Origin: Methanospirillum lacunae
Lineage (GTDB): Archaea > Halobacteriota > Methanomicrobia > Methanomicrobiales > Methanospirillaceae
Direction of reading: 5' to 3'
Assembly (NCBI RefSeq): GCF_003173355.1
Contig: NZ_QGMY01000009.1
Coordinates: forward strand, 1-64,000
DNA length: 64,000 nucleotides
The translations under genes and the position numbers were made by a program. Below, piece by piece: positions 36,950 through 45,308 of this stretch. The notes below the pieces were generated by a model. That model saw only the letters and a list, made by a program, of their open reading frames with translations, did no database searches and was not told the DNA's origin. How positions within the stretch are numbered: the stretch's first letter is position 1; each line of letters opens with the position of its first letter.

Positions 36950-37585
36950 ATGTGTTCAAACGATTCAACAAAACCAGACCAGCAGCCTGAATACGCATCA
37001 TTTCAAGATGCTGCAGAGTTTCACGGCCACGTATGCATCGGCCTTTCAAGCGGGTATCAGGTTGCAATTGCAGCAATGAAGGCACTTGGTGTTACAAGAC
37101 CCCATGACGAAGAACTCGTTGCCATCGCAGAGACAGACGCCTGCGGAGTTGATGCCATCCAGGTGGTCACCGGATGCACTGCAGGAAAAGGAAACCTGAT
37201 CATCCATGACTACGGCAAACATGTATTCACCTTTTACTGCCGGGAAAGTGGCAAAGCCGTACGGGCTATGACCTGCCTTGAAGAGTTCATGCCGAGAGAC
37301 CCCGAAGCCGAAGGACTCAGGACCCGAGTATTTTCAGGAAAAGCAACTGAAGAAGAAAAAGCAAGGTTTCATGCAATGACTGAAAATGCTTCAAAAGCCA
37401 TTCTTGATGCTCCACCTGAAAAAGTAGTAAAACTGGAGTTCATTCAGATGGAACCTCCAAAAAAGGCACGAATTTTTACCTCAATCCCATGTGGATGTTG
37501 TGGAGAGATGGTTGCAGATGCAAAGACCCGGGAACATGAAGGGAAACGAATCTGCATGCCGTGTTTCCTGAAATTAAATCAATAA
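36950..37585 (+). CDS. Cytoplasmic FmdE-family protein with zinc finger
   Basis: About 211 residues with no signal peptide. The FmdE domain occupies the first 150 residues (EFHGHVCIGLSSGYQVAI, ETDACGVDAIQVVTGCTAGK), and a C-terminal treble-clef finger has CGCCGE and CMPCF. It starts eight bases after the ATPase stop. The paired exported and cytoplasmic FmdE proteins around one importer suggest a metal or metal-cofactor uptake route with a receiving protein on each side of the membrane; the ligand is not determined. Confidence 0.85.
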   Translation: MCSNDSTKPDQQPEYASFQDAAEFHGHVCIGLSSGYQVAIAAMKALGVTRPHDEELVAIAETDACGVDAIQVVTGCTAGKGNLIIHDYGKHVFTFYCRESGKAVRAMTCLEEFMPRDPEAEGLRTRVFSGKATEEEKARFHAMTENASKAILDAPPEKVVKLEFIQMEPPKKARIFTSIPCGCCGEMVADAKTREHEGKRICMPCFLKLNQ

Positions 37586-37795
37586 TAATCATCTTGCAGG
37601 AGGAATTTTCAGGATAACCTCCTTTTTATAGTTCCCGCTGGATGGTTTTAGATCTACTCAATTCGCTACTACTATCCTTCAAACTACAAAAAAACACATC
37701 ACTTTCATGTATTAATACCCTGAAATTCCAGATTTAATCTGAAACTATACAGAAGGAATATATATTTGTGCACACATGAGTAACACAGAGGCGAT

Positions 37796-38119
37796 ATGAT
37801 GGTATGGAACACGTATCAGATCAGGGGTATGATAATTCTGCTGACTCTCCTCACAGTCTCTATCTTGCCGGCAATCGCTGACAACGAATACCTGGATGGC
37901 GGATACATGGGCATTCCTGCTGACATTTACTCTCGGATGGATCCATCAGTCTCCAACAATATTATTGGAACAGTTCAGGAAAGACCACTGTTTGGATTAT
38001 CTGATGATCGACCCATTCAGTTTGGCCATAGATTTGTACCTGAATACCATCTCCAGCAGGGGAACCGTTACCAGGTCTTTAATGAAACCCGGTACAGGCC
38101 AGTATTTTTCCATTTTTAA
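37796..38119 (+). CDS. Small secreted protein, hypothetical
   Basis: A 107-residue exported protein with signal peptide IILLTLLTVSILPAIA and a polar mature part rich in Tyr, Arg and His (FGHRFVPEYHLQQGNRYQVF). I do not recognise it. It is upstream of the LPT..FPLK paralogue at 38228, separated by 108 bases, in the same direction. The SD is GAGGCGAT. Confidence 0.5.
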   Translation: MMVWNTYQIRGMIILLTLLTVSILPAIADNEYLDGGYMGIPADIYSRMDPSVSNNIIGTVQERPLFGLSDDRPIQFGHRFVPEYHLQQGNRYQVFNETRYRPVFFHF

Positions 38120-38227
38120 TTGTATAGAACGGTGAGTCACACCAGCCCTTCAAGGAGCCCTCAACGGGCATCATTGGAATTTTTCAGCATCACATGATAT
38201 CAAGCAATCTTTTATGAGAGAGAACCC

Positions 38228-38875
38228 ATGGGATTTATCATGACGAAAACATACGGTATTTTCTCTTCACCTGGGAAAGATCGCAAAAGAACCAGACCCT
38301 CCCGGATTCTGCTGACAGGTGTACTAATAATTGTGCTTTGTATAGCACATGCTTCAAGTCTTCCTACGATATTATTTCCGTTAAAGGATTCGCCCGCAAC
38401 AGGACCGTATCAGGATGATGAGTTCCTGACCCTGGCTTCTTCTGCAATTTACGGCCTTTCAAATGCAACCATCCCAAACGGAACTGAACTCAGGGATTTA
38501 CAGAGCACCCAGCAGAAACTAGCCAAAATGAACATCAGCCCTGACTTCTATGAAAAGGCACGTAAGATAAATGCATATCTGTATTATACCGCACAGGCTG
38601 GTGATGCATATTCAGATGCAATGAGCCTCTCTGGAAAAGCATATTCACCAGTATACGAAGACCCTTCTGCACTGAGTGAAGTTCAGGAATATCAGGCAGC
38701 ATCAAAGACGATGTGGAATCAGATACAGGATCTCTTCCCGGGTGTGGAACCATACCGGATAACTACAGAGGAAAAACCATTCTCCGTAAATGAGGATCCA
38801 ACCTTCAAGCAGCCCAACAACCCATTCTCATCATATACAGAAGAAGATGCGATCTATGATCAGTATTATCGGTGA
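38228..38875 (+). CDS. Secreted protein of unknown function, LPTVMFPLK family (copy 2)
   Basis: A 215-residue paralogue of the gene at 23114, with a signal segment (RILLTGVLIIVLCIAHASS) and the same ordered motifs FPLK, GPYQD, IYGLSN, QQKLAKMNISPD, INAYLYYT, AGDAYSDAMSL, NEDPTFK. The two are so alike over their whole mature part that they are recent duplicates or under constraint. ATG 38228 has GAGAG just upstream; 38240 is an alternative. Confidence 0.7.
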   Translation: MGFIMTKTYGIFSSPGKDRKRTRPSRILLTGVLIIVLCIAHASSLPTILFPLKDSPATGPYQDDEFLTLASSAIYGLSNATIPNGTELRDLQSTQQKLAKMNISPDFYEKARKINAYLYYTAQAGDAYSDAMSLSGKAYSPVYEDPSALSEVQEYQAASKTMWNQIQDLFPGVEPYRITTEEKPFSVNEDPTFKQPNNPFSSYTEEDAIYDQYYR

Positions 38876-39144
38876 TTGTCGATTTCCTGCCGCGCTATTG
38901 CCGACCCACTCGCGAATGCGTGAACGCAGATTCTCGGACTAAGAAGGGTAAGAATTTTCCCCAAATTCATTCTACTATAAATATTGATCGATATCAGTCT
39001 GCCTTTTTTTTGCTGTGTGGACACAACAAAAAAATGATGAGCAAAAAAAATTGCTCGCAAAAACATTTTTTCTTAGTTAGATCAAATTGAGTGTATTGAA
39101 AACCTGCACATTTCGCCCCATTTTCAGAATTATGACCGATTTTC
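38876..39144. other. Non-coding region upstream of mtr promoter
   Basis: About 270 bases with A-rich runs (poly-A near 39028-39070) and no convincing ORF; several short frames over it lack SD sites and similarity. It separates the secreted-protein gene from the mtr promoter. Confidence 0.5.
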
Positions 39145-39241
39145 TTTATAACGGGACATGATTTCGAAACATTTAACTAAATACTGACCAACTAAGCAAT
39201 TACCACAACGGTATTGTAACGCTCTATGTGTGTGGTATTGC
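39145..39241 (+). promoter_or_regulatory. mtr operon promoter and leader inverted repeat
   Basis: TTTATAA (about 39145-39151) is a TATA box predicting transcription start near 39173. In the resulting leader of about 118 bases, GCAATTACCACA (39196-39207) pairs with TGTGGTATTGC (39231-39241), an 11-base-pair stem with one bulge and a 23-base loop. It might be an operator or an RNA structure. A clear SD AGGAGATA precedes mtrE. Confidence 0.5.
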
Positions 39242-39291
39242 ATAGTGAGTACTCTTGTGTCTGATCAGAGTTACGCAGGAGATAGGTTTAC

Positions 39292-40191
39292 ATGGAAGAG
39301 ATTGTATTAGGCATTGGTATTACTGCATTGGCGGGAGCACTTGCCACAGTTGCCGGTGCTGCGGAAGATACTGAATCTGATATCGGATCACAGGGTGACC
39401 CGAACTCACAGGTTCAGCTCGCTCCGCAGATGGGATATATCCACCGCATCTTCAACAAGGCAGTCTCCGGTGAGCCACCAGCATACGGGCTTTGGTGTGC
39501 CATTGGAGCTGGAGTGGCCTGGGCTTTCTTGCAGCTTAACTACAACCCGGCTCTTGCTATCATCCTTGGTTCAATAGTTGCGGTGTTTGTTCAGGGTATC
39601 TACTGTACATCAGGTTACCTCGGACGTACCGCAAGTCTGGCCAAGTTCAAGCAGCCGGTCTATATCGACATTCTGAAGTCTTTGACTTCAGTGACGATGG
39701 CTCATGCGTTTGTCGCGATATTTTGTACCACAGCAGTGTGTTACCTGATGTCGGCAGCGTTGCACCACCCGTTCGCACTTCCGCTCCTCGGTCTTATCTG
39801 GGGTATAGCGCTTGGTGCAGCAGGGTCAGCATCAGGAAACCCGTTCTACGGAAAGGAACGCCAGTACCAGAACCAGAAGTTCGGAGCTGGTGTTCCAATC
39901 TCTGCATCCGGTAACATTGTCCGGTATGCAGAAGCAGGTCAGCGGTCTTCCCTTGACAACGGATGGTTTACCACCAAGTTTGCCGGTCCGGCATCAGGGA
40001 TCTGTTTTGGTCTGATTGTGTTCCTTGAACTCTGGCGTACCGTTCTCTTTGAGAAGGCACTAGCCGGATGGGGAGCAGTCATCGCAGGAATCGTTCTTAT
40101 TCTGGTCTTCACATTCATCGATCGCTGGATTGAAGTCTGGGGACGCAAGACCTACGGACCATACACTGAACCAGAGGAGACTTCATCATGA
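39292..40191 (+). CDS. mtrE: Tetrahydromethanopterin S-methyltransferase subunit E
   Basis: A 299-residue integral membrane subunit of the sodium-pumping complex that transfers the methyl group from methyl-H4MPT to coenzyme M. Recognised from the early phrase ALAGALATVAGAAEDTESDI, the segment GYIHRIFNKAVSGEPPAYGL and the end WGRKTYGPY. About six transmembrane helices. It opens the operon; the stop overlaps the mtrD start (ATGA at 40188). Confidence 0.96.
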   Translation: MEEIVLGIGITALAGALATVAGAAEDTESDIGSQGDPNSQVQLAPQMGYIHRIFNKAVSGEPPAYGLWCAIGAGVAWAFLQLNYNPALAIILGSIVAVFVQGIYCTSGYLGRTASLAKFKQPVYIDILKSLTSVTMAHAFVAIFCTTAVCYLMSAALHHPFALPLLGLIWGIALGAAGSASGNPFYGKERQYQNQKFGAGVPISASGNIVRYAEAGQRSSLDNGWFTTKFAGPASGICFGLIVFLELWRTVLFEKALAGWGAVIAGIVLILVFTFIDRWIEVWGRKTYGPYTEPEETSS

Positions 40192-41033
40192 GTGCACTCG
40201 GAGGAAAGGCAGCTGGTGGCGACAGCATCAACCCTGTTGGAACCGTTGTCGGTCTAGTTATCATTCTGGTTTCAATTGGAATTACCGCTGTACTCGGTTC
40301 ATCCCTCGTTATTCCCCTCATCGGGATTATCGTCGGTGGTGCACTGATTGCATTCGGTGTTCACTTCGTCCCTGTCGGTGGAGCACCGGCAGCAATGGGT
40401 CAGGCACCAGGTATCGCAACTGGTGTGGCAATGCTCGCAGCAGGTGCCGGTCTTGCCGGTCTGTTCGGTGGGGCATGGGCATTTGAGACCACTGGCGACT
40501 TCTTAATCTCCATCATCGGAGGAGCAGTCGGCGGTGGCCTTATGATGGCAATCACCTGTTTGATGGTGAACGCAACCTATGTCTTTGCCATGGGTATTCC
40601 TGCAGCATCTGGAAAGATCGCAAAGGACCCAATCACTGGTGACACCTTCCCAGAATACAAATCCCAGGGAACTGAGGGACACGGTCTGCCATTCATCTCC
40701 TTTGTTGGTGGTGTAATTGGTGGACTTATCGCTGGTCTTGGAGGAACGATCATCTATATCGAACTTCTGGATGCATACAGCACTGGTCTCGCAACCCTTA
40801 TGCAGGCAAAACCAGAAGCAATTGCTCCACTTGCAATATCTCTTGCAGGAATCTTTGCAATTGGATTCTTCCTGGTCAACGCAGTGCTCGCAGCATACAA
40901 CATCACCGGTACCATCGAAGGACCACATGACCCCAAATTCAAGCGGGTTCCCCGTGCAATCATCGGTTGTGCCGTTGCATCTGCATTCTGTGGTCTCATC
41001 TCACTGCTGCTGGTGACCAACATCGGAATGTGA
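40188..41033 (+). CDS. mtrD: Tetrahydromethanopterin S-methyltransferase subunit D
   Basis: A 281-residue Gly/Ala/Ile-rich membrane subunit with six to seven helices. Its internal phrase FPEYKSQGTEGHGLPFISFV and the Pro-Gly rich helices are typical of MtrD, which with MtrC and MtrE forms the membrane part that pumps sodium. It overlaps mtrE by four bases and precedes mtrC by nine. Confidence 0.95.
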   Translation: MSALGGKAAGGDSINPVGTVVGLVIILVSIGITAVLGSSLVIPLIGIIVGGALIAFGVHFVPVGGAPAAMGQAPGIATGVAMLAAGAGLAGLFGGAWAFETTGDFLISIIGGAVGGGLMMAITCLMVNATYVFAMGIPAASGKIAKDPITGDTFPEYKSQGTEGHGLPFISFVGGVIGGLIAGLGGTIIYIELLDAYSTGLATLMQAKPEAIAPLAISLAGIFAIGFFLVNAVLAAYNITGTIEGPHDPKFKRVPRAIIGCAVASAFCGLISLLLVTNIGM

Positions 41034-41042
41034 GGAGAAGAC

Positions 41043-41939
41043 ATGACAGCAAAAATGGAAGCATCAGAAGGTAAAATGCCTCACAACAAGCTGTTGACCT
41101 ATGGACTGGTCATCGCTGTCGTAGGCACATACCTCACCTATCTCAACGTACTCACCGGCGTTGCGGTATTCTCCTTCTTCGGAGGAATTGCTGCAGTCGC
41201 CGCCATCTGGTGGGGTTCTGACACGATCAAGCACCTCTGCAGTTACGGTCTTGGAACCGGTGTTCCGTCAGCAGGTATGATCGCATTCGGTTCCGGGGCA
41301 ATCGCCATGATTGTCGGTACCAAGTTCGGCATTGCATCGCCGATTGTAACCGTTATCCTGGCAGCAATTCTCGGAGCAGTCATCGGATACACCGCTAATA
41401 ACATCATCAACATGAACATCCCGGTGATGATCATGTCCCTGATGGAACTTGCAATTGTCGGTGCACTGACAATGCTCGGGTTTGCATCAATGGCAACCGG
41501 TTCGTTTGAGTTCAACCAGCTGATCATCGGAAGCATGTCCCTTTCAGTAGAGAATGCCGGAGCAGCAGCAGGTGGGGCACAGACTTTCCTTGTCACTGCA
41601 ATCCCACAGTACGGAAACTCCCTTATTGGTGGTGCAGCACTCGCAGTGATCTTCTTCCTCGGTGCACTCGCACTCCAGCACCCATTCAACGCCTGCCTTG
41701 GTCCGAATGAGTCACAGGACCGCACGCTTATGCTTGCACTCTCCTGTGGATTCCTCTCTATGATCGTCGTAGCCGTCATCTCACTTGTGTTCCTTGGACT
41801 CCTTGCAGGAGTAATCAACCTGGTCATCTCACTGATCGCCTGGTTCTACTGCTACAAGACATACATCGACCTCTCCAAGCGTGACGCCTATGCATGGCTT
41901 GATTCAAAGCCAATCATTGAGGTCGGAGGTGACCAGTAA
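41043..41939 (+). CDS. mtrC: Tetrahydromethanopterin S-methyltransferase subunit C
   Basis: A 298-residue membrane subunit with seven to eight helices. Typical phrases are GLGTGVPSAGMIAFGSGAIA, LMLALSCGFLSMIVVAVISL and the end KRDAYAWLDSKPIIEVGG. It starts nine bases after mtrD with SD GAGGAGAAG. Its stop overlaps the mtrB start (TAATG at 41937-41941). Confidence 0.95.
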   Translation: MTAKMEASEGKMPHNKLLTYGLVIAVVGTYLTYLNVLTGVAVFSFFGGIAAVAAIWWGSDTIKHLCSYGLGTGVPSAGMIAFGSGAIAMIVGTKFGIASPIVTVILAAILGAVIGYTANNIINMNIPVMIMSLMELAIVGALTMLGFASMATGSFEFNQLIIGSMSLSVENAGAAAGGAQTFLVTAIPQYGNSLIGGAALAVIFFLGALALQHPFNACLGPNESQDRTLMLALSCGFLSMIVVAVISLVFLGLLAGVINLVISLIAWFYCYKTYIDLSKRDAYAWLDSKPIIEVGGDQ

Positions 41940-42226
41940 TGACCTGGGTCCCAGTACTGCCCGAGTTTGGTCTCGGATGTGACGTGTTCGCAGGTTTTGT
42001 CTCCCAGCAGGGTGAGTCACTTGCACCCATCATTGCACAGGTTGACAAACTGGACAAGACTGCTGATGATATCGTTGGAATGCTCTCCGGAGAAGGTAAC
42101 TTCCTTGAGTCATTCCCACACCGTGAGAAGTCCCTCGTATATGCAGGAGCCATTACCTCTCTGTGGTATGGGCTTGCAGTCGGACTTCTGCTGGCAGGTG
42201 TCATCGTACTGGCCTTATTGAAGTGA
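41939..42226 (+). CDS. mtrB: Tetrahydromethanopterin S-methyltransferase subunit B
   Basis: A 95-residue subunit: a soluble N-terminal part (VAGFVSQQGESL-like VFAGFVSQQGES, AQVDKLDKTADDIVGML) and one C-terminal membrane helix (YGLAVGLLLAGVIVLAL). The size and position between mtrC and mtrA match MtrB. Confidence 0.93.
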   Translation: MTWVPVLPEFGLGCDVFAGFVSQQGESLAPIIAQVDKLDKTADDIVGMLSGEGNFLESFPHREKSLVYAGAITSLWYGLAVGLLLAGVIVLALLK

Positions 42227-42236
42227 GGTGATATAG

Positions 42237-42974
42237 ATGGCAAACAAAAAATCACCGGCCAGTGGCTGGCCGATTGTTCAGGGTGACTTCCACACAGGAG
42301 ATCCCCAGAGCCCGGTCGCAGTCGTGACCATGGGTTCACACCTTGACGAGCAGGCGATCTGTAATGCAGGAGCGGCAATCGCCGGATCCTGTAAGACCGA
42401 GAACCTCGGACTTGAGAAAGTTATTGCAAATATCATCTCAAATCCGAACATCAGATACGTACTCACCTGCGGTACTGAAGTCAAGGGTCACCTCTCAGGA
42501 CAGAGTCTTATCGCTCTGCACCAGAGTGGTATTACCGGCGGTAAAATCGTCGGATCCAAAGGCGCTATTCCGTTCATCGAGAACCTGTCCGCTGAGAATA
42601 TCAAGCGGTTCCAGGATCAGGTTGAGATGGTCGATATCATGGAAGCAGAAGATATCGGTGCCATTTCAGCAAAAATCAATGAACTCAAGGCCAAAGATCC
42701 AGGCGCATTTGACGCTGAGGCAATGATCGTTGAGATCAAGGATGAAAGCGGCGGAAGTGGCGACGCGGAAGGAGCAGAAGTCCGTCCGATGTCTGCTGAA
42801 GTTGCACTCATTCACGCCCGGATGAAGACCATCCAGATGCTCGTTACCGACATTGGATACCAGGACAAATTTGCAGCTGGTGTCTATGGAGGAAAAGTCG
42901 AGGGTCTGATGATCGGTCTCATCGTCTCGTTTGTGATTGTCGGACTCCTTCTCATGGGACACGGGGTGGCATAA
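42237..42974 (+). CDS. mtrA: Tetrahydromethanopterin S-methyltransferase subunit A, copy 1
   Basis: A 245-residue corrinoid subunit. The cobamide-binding domain (about 10-170) carries the ligand His in [14 protein letters not shown] at residue 85. After a Gly-rich linker, the tail (about 195-245: [10 protein letters not shown] then [12 protein letters not shown]) is a single membrane helix with the same pattern as MtrF. The methyl group moves from MtrH to cob(I)amide here. The corrinoid domain is repeated in the gene at 43178. Confidence 0.95.
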   Translation: MANKKSPASGWPIVQGDFHTGDPQSPVAVVTMGSHLDEQAICNAGAAIAGSCKTENLGLEKVIANIISNPNIRYVLTCGTEVKGHLSGQSLIALHQSGITGGKIVGSKGAIPFIENLSAENIKRFQDQVEMVDIMEAEDIGAISAKINELKAKDPGAFDAEAMIVEIKDESGGSGDAEGAEVRPMSAEVALIHARMKTIQMLVTDIGYQDKFAAGVYGGKVEGLMIGLIVSFVIVGLLLMGHGVA

Positions 42975-43178
42975 ATGGCAGACGACGAGAAGAAAGCAGG
43001 CCCGGTCAGAATGGCAGCAATCGAGGCCATGGTCTCTGATATCAAATACAAGGGTCAGATCCTTGCACGAACAAACAAACTCGAATCTGGTGCTATGGAC
43101 TCCGGTCTTATCGGGTTTGCCATCGGTCTTGCAGTAGCACTTCTGATGGTTGTTCCAGTCCTTCTGGGGGTACTGTAA
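42975..43178 (+). CDS. mtrF: Tetrahydromethanopterin S-methyltransferase subunit F
   Basis: A 67-residue single-helix subunit: a short polar head ([20 protein letters not shown]) and a membrane helix ([20 protein letters not shown]). Length and the DIKYKGQ/LAR phrase match MtrF. It starts with the base after the mtrA stop and ends overlapping the next start (TAATG). The first-copy MtrA tail has the same pattern, pointing to common origin. Confidence 0.9.
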   Translation: MADDEKKAGPVRMAAIEAMVSDIKYKGQILARTNKLESGAMDSGLIGFAIGLAVALLMVVPVLLGVL

Positions 43179-43921
43179 TGGCAGACAAGGGAGACGCAGC
43201 ATCTGGCTGGCCAATCGTACAGGGTGATTTCCATACCGGTGACGTAAAAAGTCCGGTTGCAGTTATCACCATGGGTTCACACCTTGACGAGCAGGCAATC
43301 TGCAATGCAGGAGCTGCAATCGCCGGATCCTGTAAGACCGAGAACCTCGGACTTGAAAAGGTAATTGCAAACGTCATTTCAAACCCGAACATCAGGTTTG
43401 TCCTGACCTGTGGTACTGAAGTGAAGGGTCACCTTTCCGGTCAGAGTCTTATCGCTCTGCACAAGGACGGAGTTAACGGCGGAAAGATCGTCGGCTCCAA
43501 GGGTGCTATTCCGTTCATCGAGAACCTCACTGCAGACAACATCAAGCGGTTCCAGGAGCAGGTTGAGATCGTTGATATCATGGAGGCCGAGGATATCGGC
43601 GCTATCTCCGCAAAGATCAACGAACTTAAAGCACGTGACCCAGGGGTATTCCCAGGCGGACCAATGGTCGTTGAGATCAAGGAAGAAGGGGGAGGCGGAG
43701 CCGCTGTAGCAGCCACTGCAAATCCACAATTCCTTGAGATCGAGGCAAAACTCGATGCAATCGAGACGAAACTTGAGTTCGTTAACGGAGAAATGACCCA
43801 GCGTGTAGGCCGCAAGGTCGGACGTGATATCGGTATTCTGTACGGTATCGTTGCAGGTCTGATGACATATGTCATTGTGACAGAATTACTGCCAAAACTG
43901 CTTCATTTGATCGCAAAATAA
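43178..43921 (+). CDS. mtrA: MtrA-MtrG fusion (second MtrA copy)
   Basis: A 247-residue protein in the place of mtrG. Residues 1-170 repeat the MtrA corrinoid domain, including the ligand His at 85 in [14 protein letters not shown]. After a Gly/Ala linker, residues about 183-247 are Mtr[47 protein letters not shown], one membrane helix. No separate mtrG exists in the operon, so the fusion supplies it. The complex could then carry two corrinoid domains per unit. Whether both bind cobamide is open, but no key residue is lost. Confidence 0.9.
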   Translation: MADKGDAASGWPIVQGDFHTGDVKSPVAVITMGSHLDEQAICNAGAAIAGSCKTENLGLEKVIANVISNPNIRFVLTCGTEVKGHLSGQSLIALHKDGVNGGKIVGSKGAIPFIENLTADNIKRFQEQVEIVDIMEAEDIGAISAKINELKARDPGVFPGGPMVVEIKEEGGGGAAVAATANPQFLEIEAKLDAIETKLEFVNGEMTQRVGRKVGRDIGILYGIVAGLMTYVIVTELLPKLLHLIAK

Positions 43922-43934
43922 GAGGTGATGTTAG

Positions 43935-44957
43935 ATGTTCATGTTTGAGAAGGAACAGACGGTCCTTGACTTCAACGGTCACAAGATCGGAGGACAGCCT
44001 GGAGAATACCCACGCGTGCTTGGTGCATCCATATTCTATAACAAGCACGAAACCGTGCTCGACGAGCACACCGGCAAGATTGACAAGGCTAAAGCAGAGG
44101 CTCTCTGGAACAGGTGTCTCGAGCTCTACGACGCTACCGGCAACTGGTACTTCTGCCAGATCATCGCCGAGTACGGCGAGGCATTCGAGAGCTACTTCAG
44201 CTGGTTCACCGAGATCGATGATGAGTTCCCATTCCTGATGGACTCCTCTGCACCTTCTGCACTTGCACATGCATGCAAGTACGTTACCGAAGTCGGTATC
44301 GCAGACCGTGCAGTCTACAACTCTATCAACGGTTCAATCGGACCAGAGAACATCGAGGCTATCAAGAAGTCCGATGTCGATGCAGCAATCGTTCTCGCAT
44401 TCAACCCCGGTGACGCAAGTGTCCGTGGTCGTGAGAAGGTGCTGACTGATGGTGGTGTTGCAGGTCAGGAGAAATCCATGATTGCAATTGCCGAGGAAGC
44501 AGGTATCAAACGCCCAATCCTCGACACAGCAGCAACCCCGCTCGGTCTCGGTTCTGGTGGCTCATTCCGTGAGATCCTTGCATGCAAGGCAATCCACGGT
44601 CTGCCAACCGGTGGTGCATACCACAACATGACCGTGTCCTGGACCTGGCTCAAGCGCTGGAGAAAGAACGGTATTCTTGACCGGTACAAAGATGCAGGCG
44701 TACTGCTTGAACAGATGGGCCACCACCACTTCGGCGGTGTTGAGGGTATCCGTCAGGCAGCCTGGTCCGCACCAGATATCGGATGTAACATTATGGCAGG
44801 AACGCTCGGTGCAGATCTGCTTATGTTCGGTCCAATCGAGAACTGTGAAGCCGCTGCAACCTCAATGGCATTCACTGATATCGTTCTCGCCGAGACCCTC
44901 CGTGAACTTGGTGGCGACATCAAAGAGCCAAACCACCCAATCAACAAGCTGGTATAA
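43935..44957 (+). CDS. mtrH: Tetrahydromethanopterin S-methyltransferase subunit H
   Basis: A 340-residue soluble subunit that binds methyl-tetrahydromethanopterin and passes its methyl group to the MtrA cobamide. The TIM-barrel fold shows NGHKIGGQPGEYPRVL near the start, YNSINGSIGPENIEAIKKSD and LADTAATPLGLGSGG-like DTAATPLGLGSGGSF in the middle. SD GAGGTGA precedes ATG 43935. It closes the operon, followed by a strong terminator. Confidence 0.96.
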   Translation: MFMFEKEQTVLDFNGHKIGGQPGEYPRVLGASIFYNKHETVLDEHTGKIDKAKAEALWNRCLELYDATGNWYFCQIIAEYGEAFESYFSWFTEIDDEFPFLMDSSAPSALAHACKYVTEVGIADRAVYNSINGSIGPENIEAIKKSDVDAAIVLAFNPGDASVRGREKVLTDGGVAGQEKSMIAIAEEAGIKRPILDTAATPLGLGSGGSFREILACKAIHGLPTGGAYHNMTVSWTWLKRWRKNGILDRYKDAGVLLEQMGHHHFGGVEGIRQAAWSAPDIGCNIMAGTLGADLLMFGPIENCEAAATSMAFTDIVLAETLRELGGDIKEPNHPINKLV

Positions 44958-44973
44958 TCCCAGCTCTTTTTTT
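44947..44973 (+). terminator. mtr operon terminator
   Basis: AGCTGG (44947-44952) pairs with CCAGCT (44960-44965) over a seven-base loop that includes the mtrH stop, followed by seven T (44967-44973). A compact stem plus T-run is the expected end signal. Confidence 0.75.
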
Positions 44974-45052
44974 GATACACGGTCAATTGTATACACGATT
45001 GAGTCCTGCTGATCTGTAAGGTAATTCTTTTCCGCGATGCGAATTATTATTC

Positions 45053-45094
45053 ATATATCACGGTAATCTGTACCCTAATAGTCACAATTGTGAC
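45053..45094 (+). promoter_or_regulatory. cysE promoter with GTCACAATTGTGAC operator
   Basis: A TATA-like ATATAT at 45053-45058 is followed by a perfect 14-bp palindrome GTCACAATTGTGAC (45081-45094) at the expected transcription start. The same 13-base core GTCACAATTGTGA stands before cysK (48056-48068). Shared regulation of cysteine synthesis is the natural inference. Confidence 0.7.
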
Positions 45095-45136
45095 GCGACC
45101 CGAAACGGTTGTCAGGATAACATACCGGAGTAACTC

Positions 45137-45304
45137 ATGCCACGAATAAATAATGACCATGAAATCCCTGCAGAACGCTCATCTGGTATGGTAGTCTCTA
45201 AAGTGCTACCTCTGGTACGTTCTGATATTGCGGGCAAACAAATTCTGATATTTGTGCCGAATTTCAGAGATGAGCATCTCTTCATGAGCCATATCGGGAT
45301 ATGA
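45137..45304 (+). CDS. Small ORF upstream of cysE
   Basis: A 55-codon frame with SD GGAG (45127-45130) six bases before ATG 45137, ending four bases before the cysE start. The product (for example [20 protein letters not shown]) has no recognised family. Position between promoter and cysE suggests a co-translated small protein or a translated leader. A minus-strand frame over the same bases has no better support. Confidence 0.4.
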   Translation: MPRINNDHEIPAERSSGMVVSKVLPLVRSDIAGKQILIFVPNFRDEHLFMSHIGI

Positions 45305-45308
45305 AAGA

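Noticed and set aside
38872-39090. Short frames with poly-Lys/Phe runs before the mtr promoter
   Set aside because: Low-complexity reading of an A/T-rich region with no SD.
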